From positions 1-8,469 of the forward strand of contig QGVC01000147.1 of NCBI GenBank assembly GCA_003242645.1: DNA of 8,469 nt. Reading direction: 5' to 3'. This DNA comes from Pseudomonadota bacterium. GTDB taxonomy: Bacteria; Pseudomonadota; Alphaproteobacteria; Rhizobiales; Hyphomicrobiaceae. The notes beneath the pieces are model-generated. The model worked only from the letters and a program-made list of their open reading frames with translations. It had not been told where the DNA came from and searched no databases. Shown here in pieces: positions 1-5,334 of the stretch. Each line of letters starts with the position of its first letter. Within the stretch, counting starts at the first letter, position 1. The position numbers and the translations under genes are program-made.

Positions 1-69
1 CCCTCACTTTTCGTTGTAGCTCGTCGGATTAGGGAGGCCAGCGGTGAGGAAAAGAGCTTTCGAGAAAAG

Positions 70-588
70 ATGAAGCCAGTCGGAGAGGTGCTCCGCAGCC
101 TAGTTTCTCCCTCTCTCCTGCAAAGTCTCGCTTACAGCTTCGCCTACTACATTCATGAACAGGTTGCTTGGCGCAGGCATATTCACTCTGACAGGAACAT
201 CCGTATTCACGCTACAGCGTCAATTCGATATGCCGAGAACGTCTATATTGGGCGCAATTCGCATATCAATCACAATTGTTGCGTTTGGGCTGGTCATAAA
301 TCGAAGATAGTACTTGGTAATGACGTCTTGATGGGGCCTGGCGTTTGTCTCTTCGCCGCGAATCACGGAACGGCGAAAGGTCGGCCAATGATGTGGCAAG
401 AACGAACGGAGGAAGACATCGTGATTGGCGACGATGTCTGGTTGGGGGCCAATAGTGTGGTGACAGCAGGTACGCGTATTGCGAACGGCGTGATCGTGGC
501 GGCCGGTTCGGTAGTGACCAAAGACATAACTGAAGAAAACGTAATCGTTGGTGGCGTTCCCGCGCGTGTGATCGGGAAGAGACAGTAG
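70..588 (+). CDS. Left-handed beta-helix O-acyltransferase (hexapeptide-repeat family)
   Basis: Probable cytoplasmic acetyl- or acyltransferase that O-acylates a sugar or glycan intermediate of exopolysaccharide synthesis. From about residue 43 to 165 the protein is made of imperfect hexapeptide repeats ([I/V]-G-x-x-x), for example IGRNSHI near 60-66, LGNDVLMGPGV at 82-92 and IGDDVWLGANSVVTAG further on. N98-H99-G100 matches the NHxx motif that carries the catalytic His of the maltose/galactoside/WcaF-like acetyltransferases. The C-terminal GGVPARVIGKR is the usual family ending. The 172-residue length is normal, with an N-terminal helical extension of about 40 residues. The ATG at 70 has only a weak GAG (62-64) ahead of it, and the same frame stays open to base 1, so the true start could lie upstream of the window. 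The stop is 2 bp before the deacetylase start, so the two are surely co-transcribed. The family is clear; the acyl acceptor is not known. Confidence 0.88.
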   Translation: MKPVGEVLRSLVSPSLLQSLAYSFAYYIHEQVAWRRHIHSDRNIRIHATASIRYAENVYIGRNSHINHNCCVWAGHKSKIVLGNDVLMGPGVCLFAANHGTAKGRPMMWQERTEEDIVIGDDVWLGANSVVTAGTRIANGVIVAAGSVVTKDITEENVIVGGVPARVIGKRQ

Positions 589-590
589 CG

Positions 591-1460
591 ATGAAAGCTG
601 TGCAGAGATATGCAGTTTTTACCGTTGACGTCGAAGACTGGTTCCATGTCGAAAACCTGAGAGGAGCAATCAGTCGGGACTGTTGGGATCGGCTCGAATT
701 GCGCGTGGAGAGGAATGTTTTCCGCATTCTTGAACTTATGGTCGATCGAGGCGCGAGGGGTACGTGGTTTGTTCTTGGGTGGGTTGCTGAGCGTTTGCCG
801 TCACTCGTAAGAGCGATTTCTGATGCCGGATACGAGGTGGCTTCTCATGGCTTTGGCCACGAACGGATCGATTTGCTCTCCGTTGAACAGTTCCGCTCGG
901 ATGTAAAGCGGTCGAAAGATCTGCTCGAAGACATAATTGGTGCCCCAGTCATTGGATATCGCGCCCCTTGCTTTTCCATCACCGAGTGGGCGATAGACGT
1001 GCTTCGTGAAATCGGGTTTCAATATGACTCATCAGCGTTTACCGTCATCGCCCATGATCGTTATGGGAAGCTAGCTGGCGCGACCCCTGCCGGAGAGCAG
1101 GTATATGAAGTTCGCTCAGGCTTTTATGAAGTCTGCGTGTCTACTCTGCCCATATTGGGTTACGGGCTTCCATGGGGCGGCGGTGCCTATTTCCGGTTTC
1201 TTCCTTACCGTCTGTTCCGAGCCGGTGTTCATCACCTCCTGGCAAGCGGCCGCCCCTACGTCTTCTACATTCATCCTTGGGAGCTGGATCCTGAGCAGCC
1301 GCGTGTATCGGGTTTGCGCAGGAACCGTGCGTTTCGACACTACGTCAATCTTGGGCGAACGGAGGGACGCCTTCGCACATTGTTGCAGGAGTTTCGCTGG
1401 AACACGGTTCGCGAGCTTATAGTGCAACATACAAAGTTCAACGCAGCGGCGAGATCTTAG
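591..1460 (+). CDS. Polysaccharide deacetylase, PEP-CTERM/EPS-locus type (DUF3473)
   Basis: NodB-homology (carbohydrate esterase 4) deacetylase that likely removes N-acetyl groups from a nascent or exported polysaccharide. Visible motifs: TVDVEDWFH (11-19) with the catalytic and metal-binding aspartates, SHGFGH (85-90) as the metal-binding HxxxH, and RAPCFSI (124-130) as the active-site arginine motif. The C-terminal half has PWGGGAYFRFLP (194-205) and HPWELDP (228-234), which mark the DUF3473-containing subfamily known from exosortase/PEP-CTERM-associated polysaccharide loci. At 289 residues it is full length. There is no signal peptide, as is usual for this subfamily. The ATG sits 2 bp after the previous stop with a GGGAAGAGA purine run (574-582) upstream, so translational coupling is likely. 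No exosortase or PEP-CTERM protein is in the window, so the link to that system rests on the subfamily only. Confidence 0.92.
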   Translation: MKAVQRYAVFTVDVEDWFHVENLRGAISRDCWDRLELRVERNVFRILELMVDRGARGTWFVLGWVAERLPSLVRAISDAGYEVASHGFGHERIDLLSVEQFRSDVKRSKDLLEDIIGAPVIGYRAPCFSITEWAIDVLREIGFQYDSSAFTVIAHDRYGKLAGATPAGEQVYEVRSGFYEVCVSTLPILGYGLPWGGGAYFRFLPYRLFRAGVHHLLASGRPYVFYIHPWELDPEQPRVSGLRRNRAFRHYVNLGRTEGRLRTLLQEFRWNTVRELIVQHTKFNAAARS

Positions 1461-1505
1461 CTCGCGCACCGTGGAAAGCGTAGCATAAGTACGGCGGAGC
1501 GACAG

Positions 1506-2615
1506 ATGAGAACAGACCCTTTCGCCAACTATCCGGAGGATATTGCACGGCGTATAGCGGATGAACAAAAGCGTATAATGGCAAAATACGGATCTTCTTC
1601 GCCTCGCCACGTACTCCTTATAGGTGGATCAGGCTACATCGGAAGCCCCCTGACAATGCACTTGCTCTCGCTTGGCTACCGAGTCACCAATCTCGATCTG
1701 CACGTCTACGGGCATGGAAGTATTCCGCTGGCTTATCTTGCGCATCCCCGCTACCGTCTGGTAACTGGAGACATGGGGGATGCATCGAGGCTCAATTACG
1801 CACTTGATGGCGTCACTGACGTTGTTCTTCTGGCAGGGCTCGTTGGCGATCCTATCACAAAAAAGTTCCCAAATGAGTCCGCCGCAATAAATGACCTCGC
1901 TTTACGGAACTGCATAGACCAGTTGATTGGGAGGGGCTTGGAACGCGTTGTATTCATCTCGACGTGTTCGAACTATGGGCTGGTTGAAGAGGACATTCTC
2001 GTCAACGAAGAGTCACCGTTGTTGCCATTGTCACTTTATGCCAAGTCCAAAGTGGCCGCAGAGAAGTACATTCTGTCATTAAAGGGTAAGGTTGACTACC
2101 ATGCTACCATATTGCGATTCGCAACAGCATTCGGACTGTCACCGCGGATGCGCTTTGACCTGACGGTGAATGAGTTCGTTCGAAAACTCTACCTAGGCAA
2201 AAAGCTCGTGGTCTATGACGAGCAGAGTTGGAGGCCGTATTGCCACGTCAAGGACTTCGCGACGCTTATCGAACGAGTGCTAGTTTTCCCAGCTGAAGAT
2301 ATCTCCTTCGAGGTTTTCAACGTCGGCACAGAACGGAATAACCACACAAAAAAGGAAATTGTTGATATTATTCTAATCCGACTTCCTGACCGTAAGGTCT
2401 ACTACGGTTCCAATGGTACCGATTTGCGCAACTACCGAGTAGACTTTTCGAAGGTGCGCGCTCGCTTACACTTTGAGCCGAGATACTCCGTGGCAGATGG
2501 TGTCGATGAGATAATATGGGCGATCAAGGAAGGAATGCTCGAGAACGTAGAGCGTCTACCAAACATCTATGGCAACTATGATCTCCCGGTACTCAGCTCA
2601 TCTACGGCAGGGTAG
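1506..2615 (+). CDS. NAD-dependent epimerase/dehydratase (extended SDR), sugar-nucleotide type
   Basis: Predicted cytoplasmic sugar-nucleotide-modifying enzyme supplying an activated sugar for the neighbouring polysaccharide pathway. The Rossmann nucleotide-binding motif GGSGYIG is at residues 40-46, a D64 that could bind the ribose of NAD follows beta-2 (NLDLHVYG), and the catalytic set is S152-T153 plus Y178-A-K-S-K182 (YxxxK). W/RPYCHVKDF in the C-terminal half matches the substrate-domain RxYxHVxD motif of extended SDRs such as GalE/RmlB/GDP-mannose relatives. A charged N-terminal extension of about 33 residues precedes the Rossmann fold. The total of 369 residues is slightly long for the family. 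The start is supported by GGAG at 1496-1499, 6 nt before the ATG. It lies 45 bp after the deacetylase and is probably the last gene of the operon. The exact substrate (epimerase or dehydratase) cannot be told from sequence alone. Confidence 0.9.
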   Translation: MRTDPFANYPEDIARRIADEQKRIMAKYGSSSPRHVLLIGGSGYIGSPLTMHLLSLGYRVTNLDLHVYGHGSIPLAYLAHPRYRLVTGDMGDASRLNYALDGVTDVVLLAGLVGDPITKKFPNESAAINDLALRNCIDQLIGRGLERVVFISTCSNYGLVEEDILVNEESPLLPLSLYAKSKVAAEKYILSLKGKVDYHATILRFATAFGLSPRMRFDLTVNEFVRKLYLGKKLVVYDEQSWRPYCHVKDFATLIERVLVFPAEDISFEVFNVGTERNNHTKKEIVDIILIRLPDRKVYYGSNGTDLRNYRVDFSKVRARLHFEPRYSVADGVDEIIWAIKEGMLENVERLPNIYGNYDLPVLSSSTAG

Positions 2616-2642
2616 GTACGGCTGATCGCGATGCTATGGGCA

Positions 2643-2662
2643 GATCCGGAACCTGCCGGATC
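2643..2662. terminator. GC-rich hairpin between convergent operons (possible terminator)
   Basis: GATCCGG (2643-2649) and CCGGATC (2656-2662) form a perfect 7-bp stem with a 6-nt loop, 28 bp after the epimerase stop. An alternative pairing of GGCAG with CTGCC overlaps it. No T-tract follows on either strand, so it is not a classic intrinsic terminator. The position between two converging operons is the main support. The rest of 2616-2806 contains an 8-bp direct repeat and no gene. Confidence 0.4.
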
Positions 2663-2711
2663 CCGTCACTCGCGGCGCTCATGCCTGACTGAGTATGAAG
2701 CGCGAGGTTCC

Positions 2712-2754
2712 CTGCAGAGGGGTGCGTCGGTTATAGATTTGGCAATCTGCAGAG
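2712..2754. repeat. Short direct repeat CTGCAGAG x2
   Basis: CTGCAGAG occurs at 2712-2719 and again at 2747-2754, start-to-start spacing 35 bp, each followed within a few bases by a GCGTC- or CGTC-like stretch. It lies in the non-coding space between the convergent operons. It may be chance or the remnant of a small duplication. No function is assigned. Confidence 0.3.
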
Positions 2755-2806
2755 CGTCAGATGTAAGTTTGCACAAATCGAGCCTTTCGCTCAACGAAAC
2801 GAGTGG

Positions 2807-3538
2807 TTAGTGATTGGCTGAACCCGGGCGGGGCAGGGCAGATGAGCCAGACAACTGAAGGCTCGGATCTGGAGGGAGATCCGGTAACCGCGAGCCATTG
2901 ACCCACAGTGCCGCTTTCGTGCGATTCTTGAGACGCAACTTGCGCAGAATCGCCTTTACATGCACCTTCACTGTTTCGTCTGAAATGTCGAGCTGCCTGG
3001 CGATCTCCTTGTTCGATTTTCCCTCGCCAAGCGATTGCAAGACCTCAAGCTCCCGCGCAGAAAGACCAAACAATTTCATCTGGGACTCACCTCTGTGGTG
3101 CGTCGGAGGGTGTGCTTGAGGAGATAAACCACTATTCACTAAAACATGCGCTGGGAAGATTCGTTCACCAAGAACAATAAGCTCGAGTGATTTTATCATC
3201 ACGTCGGGTCGTGTTGCCCTCGAAATGAAACCATGGACTCCTGCTTGGAGCGCTTGCATGGTCGCATCTTGATCAATGACTTCTGAGAGCAGAACAATGT
3301 ACGAATTCGGGAAGCGCTGCTGCAACTTTGTTATGTCTGATCGAATTGCGGTGAGGGTCTGTTCCACATCGATTACAAAGAGATCGATTCGATCATTCTC
3401 GCTAATCGCATTCCATAAGTCTCTCATAGTCAGAAAATGTGAATGCCGAGAGAATGCCGTCCGCGCAAAGGTTTGAACGATTCCTGCGCAGACCAAATGG
3501 CAGGGCTCTACAATTACGACCTTCCACTTCTTCTTCAT
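2807..3538 (-). CDS. LuxR/NarL-family response regulator with degenerate receiver domain
   Basis: Cytoplasmic DNA-binding regulator, 243 residues. The N-terminal receiver-like domain (about 5-125) has a candidate phospho-acceptor D57 (FVIDVE) and the conserved Ser at S85 (VLLSE). The acidic pair after beta-1 is reduced to E11-P12, and the invariant Lys is Arg (R107 in GFISRATRP), so normal phosphorylation is doubtful. The C-terminal GerE-type helix-turn-helix is intact at about 159-212 (LSARELEVL, SNKEIARQLDIS, ETVKVHVKAILRKL). A Pro/Ser-rich tail of about 30 residues follows. The start is supported by GGAG (plus-strand CTCC 3547-3550), 8 nt before the ATG. It is 67 bp downstream of the PqqD-HprK gene on the same strand and is likely the last gene of that operon. 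It probably regulates this peptide/export cluster or the EPS genes. No partner histidine kinase is visible. Confidence 0.88.
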   Translation of the reverse strand: MKKKWKVVIVEPCHLVCAGIVQTFARTAFSRHSHFLTMRDLWNAISENDRIDLFVIDVEQTLTAIRSDITKLQQRFPNSYIVLLSEVIDQDATMQALQAGVHGFISRATRPDVMIKSLELIVLGERIFPAHVLVNSGLSPQAHPPTHHRGESQMKLFGLSARELEVLQSLGEGKSNKEIARQLDISDETVKVHVKAILRKLRLKNRTKAALWVNGSRLPDLPPDPSLQLSGSSALPRPGSANH

Positions 3539-3582
3539 CGTGATTACTCCAAGTCGCGAGGAGCCGACCTCATCGGAAAAGG

Positions 3583-3602
3583 TCTGGACAGGAAATTCCA
3601 GA
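3583..3602. promoter_or_regulatory. Inverted repeat TCTGGA-N8-TCCAGA upstream of the regulator gene
   Basis: TCTGGA (3583-3588) and TCCAGA (3597-3602) are perfect 6-bp arms around an 8-bp centre. The centre overlaps a second small palindrome, GGAA-A-TTCC (3591-3599). It sits in the 67-bp gap between the kinase stop and the LuxR-type regulator start, 45-64 bp before that start. It could be an autoregulatory operator, or a weak RNA hairpin separating the two genes. The evidence is symmetry and position only. Confidence 0.28.
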
Positions 3603-3605
3603 GAA

Positions 3606-4886
3606 CTAATGATAGCGAATTTCCGGCGAGGATGTTGAGCTGCGGTCGGGTTTGAATCTGCTTTCCGGTAAGGAAGTCTGGAGTGACTCTAGGCAACGGA
3701 GAGCCGCGTCAAGATCGCAATAGTGCAGGCGCCACACGGAGCCACTCGATAATGCTTGGCATAGCATGCGAAAACCCGATCTGGTTAAACGATGCTGGTC
3801 ATTGAGCGCCTCGCTGAGAATGGCCAGCAAAGCTTCGACTCGAGTTATAGGCTCTAGTTGGGTGGTTCCCCTAGTATCGTATTGAGGGAAGACGATACTC
3901 TTAAGTAAGAAAGATGGTAACGAACGGCGCGTTCGACACGGCTGCAAGTACTTGACTCGTTTCCCGTCGGGGCGGGTGCAAGCAGGCATGCTGTCGATGC
4001 AGGGGTAGCACCTTTGGAGTGTAGTCCAACTGCCTTCTTTGATGCAGAATGAGAATGGCAATCCGCTGATCGTTCCTAAATTTGGGTTGAGTAACACAAC
4101 GTCCTCGCCAATCAAGGCGTAACCGTGGGCGTTGAGGTAAGCTGCTAGGGTGCTCTTACCCGAGCCGGAGCTGCCAACGAGGAGCACCCCATCATCTCCG
4201 TGGGAAAGCGCAGCAGCGTGGATGGCGATCAAGCTCGGCCGCGCAGCTAGGATCGCCTCGAGGATGGCTAGTTTCACCCACGCCACAACCTCTTCGGGGT
4301 AACGCAAGACAGTGGTATGCCCGCTCCAGTCGGTTGCCAATAGCTTACCGCCCTTCTGTTTGACGCTAACTTCGGCGAAAGTTTTGTGGATCAATGTGCT
4401 GGGCAAATGGCCGAGGACCGGCTCGAGAGCCGCTAGGAGAGAGTGCTCTCGCTCGATATACACGTTAATGCCACTTACCCAATAGGGACGAAATTGTGAG
4501 CAGACCGATGCTACGGTTTTTGCGTTGCAAGCGCTCGAGCCCGGTGAAGAAATGACTTCCTCCGGGGAACCCCTGCCGATCAAATCTGCATTTGACCATT
4601 GCTCAATACATTTCTTGACGAATAGGATCGCGTCGGAAGTTGAGTATCCGAAACTGGACGCCAATCCAGCCGCGGCAGCAGCAATAGTTGTGCGCGGATA
4701 AGAATCTTTACCCTGCTCACCCCAAAGTTGTTGCCATACGAAGGATGAAAGGGCATCCAGGGTAACGAGTCTTTGGCGGCGTTCTTGGAAGATGATGAGT
4801 TCGCTGTCTAGTACAAACCAGTCGACATCGTTAGACGGCGTGATCTCGACCTCATCACCTTCCCGGTCCGCAGCGTACGCTGTCAT
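3606..4886 (-). CDS. PqqD-HprK fusion: HPr-kinase-related kinase (HprK-related kinase A type) with N-terminal peptide-binding-like domain
   Basis: Two-part protein of 426 residues. Residues about 18-105 look like a PqqD fold (VDWFVLDSELIIFQ, VTLDALSSFVWQQL, a helical part ending in NADLIG), the domain that presents leader peptides in PQQ and other RiPP pathways. From about 130 to 420 there is an HPr-kinase-like ATPase. H223 in IHAAAL aligns with the conserved His of HprK, the P-loop is GSSGSGKST (238-246), and E261-D262 in IGED takes the place of the HprK Walker-B ADD pair. The segment GLPFSFCIK (275-283) resembles the post-P-loop segment of HprK-related kinases. The HPr-binding K/M-loop of true HprK is not recognisable, so HPr is an unlikely substrate. 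The gene begins 26 bp after the small-peptide gene. No Shine-Dalgarno sequence is seen before its ATG, suggesting coupled and lower translation. In related lasso-peptide clusters HprK-like kinases phosphorylate a peptide serine. That the neighbouring peptide is the target here is inference. Confidence 0.85.
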   Translation of the reverse strand: MTAYAADREGDEVEITPSNDVDWFVLDSELIIFQERRQRLVTLDALSSFVWQQLWGEQGKDSYPRTTIAAAAAGLASSFGYSTSDAILFVKKCIEQWSNADLIGRGSPEEVISSPGSSACNAKTVASVCSQFRPYWVSGINVYIEREHSLLAALEPVLGHLPSTLIHKTFAEVSVKQKGGKLLATDWSGHTTVLRYPEEVVAWVKLAILEAILAARPSLIAIHAAALSHGDDGVLLVGSSGSGKSTLAAYLNAHGYALIGEDVVLLNPNLGTISGLPFSFCIKEGSWTTLQRCYPCIDSMPACTRPDGKRVKYLQPCRTRRSLPSFLLKSIVFPQYDTRGTTQLEPITRVEALLAILSEALNDQHRLTRSGFRMLCQALSSGSVWRLHYCDLDAALRCLESLQTSLPESRFKPDRSSTSSPEIRYH

Positions 4887-4912
4887 TGTCTAGCAAGGCT
4901 ACTTTAGCGTCA

Positions 4913-5179
4913 CTACACCTTGAAAAAGTGCTTCAAGAACTTGAATACGAAGCTCTTCTTCTTGTGGGGCTTGTGATGTGGTTTTTGGGGCTTATGGGGA
5001 CGGCCACTCGAACCAGCAATCGCTTGCGAGTCAAGGCTAGTGGATAGCAGTATGGCCATCGCGGGAGGTGTGATCAGCGCTGCGTTACCCACAGTCTTCA
5101 AGAAATCTCTACGGTCATTTCTTTCCGCGCCATCTTGCTCATGGTTGTCTTGGGAGTCGTGCTTTAGCGCATCTGACAT
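4913..5179 (-). CDS. Small secreted cationic peptide precursor with Tat-like leader (candidate modified peptide)
   Basis: An 88-residue product that I do not recognise as a named family. Residues 1-22 are polar and acidic. R23-R24-D-F-L-K28 fits the twin-arginine RRxFLK motif. Residues 33-49 are hydrophobic but contain an unusual T37-P38-P39. A53-I-A55 is a good signal-peptidase AxA site, giving a predicted 33-residue mature peptide (56-88). That part has a GSSG start, a Pro/His/Lys linker (60-75, with PHKP and PHHKP units), and a 13-residue end, SFVFKFLKHFFKV. In a helix the end would place K80, K83, H84 and K87 on one face and Phe/Val/Leu on the other. It carries ten Lys/Arg, five His and no acidic residue. 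The start is fixed by a strong GGAGG 7 nt upstream. It directly precedes the PqqD-HprK gene. It may be an antimicrobial-like peptide, a modified RiPP-type precursor, or a cationic periplasmic or EPS-binding peptide. Confidence 0.75.
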   Translation of the reverse strand: MSDALKHDSQDNHEQDGAERNDRRDFLKTVGNAALITPPAMAILLSTSLDSQAIAGSSGRPHKPQKPHHKPHKKKSFVFKFLKHFFKV

Positions 5180-5186
5180 TCGATCG

Positions 5187-5191
5187 CCTCC
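5187..5191 (-). promoter_or_regulatory. Strong ribosome-binding site of the small-peptide gene
   Basis: The plus-strand CCTCC reads GGAGG on the coding strand, 7 nt before the ATG at 5179. It is the best Shine-Dalgarno sequence in the minus-strand cluster and supports this as a real, well-translated gene. The kinase gene 26 bp downstream has none, suggesting precursor in excess over enzyme. Confidence 0.75.
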
Positions 5192-5234
5192 AGGTAAATC
5201 GTTAACGGGCGCGTATTGGAGTGCCCCAACTTTG

Positions 5235-5245
5235 ATTGGACCAAT
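5235..5245. promoter_or_regulatory. Palindrome ATTGG-A-CCAAT, possible operator
   Basis: Perfect 5-bp arms ATTGG (5235-5239) and CCAAT (5241-5245) around one base. It lies in the 155-bp gap before the small-peptide gene and overlaps the start-proximal edge of a candidate -10 box (5244-5249). Binding there would interfere with transcription. The LuxR-type regulator at the end of the cluster is the obvious candidate binder, but its site is unknown. Confidence 0.3.
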
Positions 5246-5271
5246 GATAGAGCAGGCGAAAAGCAGTGCAA
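5244..5271 (-). promoter_or_regulatory. Candidate sigma-70-like promoter for the peptide-kinase-regulator genes
   Basis: On the minus strand TTGCAC (plus 5266-5271) is followed after 16 bp by TATCAT (plus 5244-5249), which matches TATAAT at five of six positions. The -35 matches TTGACA only at its TTG. The 155-bp gap after the nucleotidyltransferase is by far the largest within the minus-strand cluster, which makes a second transcription start plausible. The downstream distance to the peptide ATG is about 64 bp. The remaining gap bases show no gene. Confidence 0.35.
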
Positions 5272-5334
5272 CATGTACCCTGGGCCGATAAAGTTGTCGT
5301 CAGCATACCAAATTGTGGCTACGGATCTTATAAT

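Noticed and set aside
266..727. Long minus-strand ORF opposite the acyltransferase and deacetylase
   Set aside because: Composition rich in Arg/Ser with no domain, antisense to two clear genes. It is a shadow frame.
1116..1610. 164-codon minus-strand ORF across the deacetylase and epimerase
   Set aside because: Antisense to conserved coding sequence and no recognisable protein features.
2785..2799. TTTCG/CGAAA mini-hairpin just after the regulator stop as terminator
   Set aside because: Only a 5-bp AT-containing stem without a T-tract. Too weak to call.
3606..5179. Lasso-peptide cluster proper
   Set aside because: The kinase/NTase pair resembles lasso tailoring genes, but no asparagine-synthetase-like cyclase or transglutaminase-like protease is present, and the mature peptide lacks a suitable Gly...Asp/Glu ring acceptor because it has no acidic residue.
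5040..5291. 83-codon plus-strand ORF overlapping the peptide gene
   Set aside because: Antisense to the small-peptide gene, which has the better ribosome site and a coherent leader and tail. No domain seen.
5329..5334. TATAAT on the plus strand as a promoter -10
   Set aside because: No -35 at proper spacing, and it would fire antisense into the nucleotidyltransferase with no plus-strand gene behind it.
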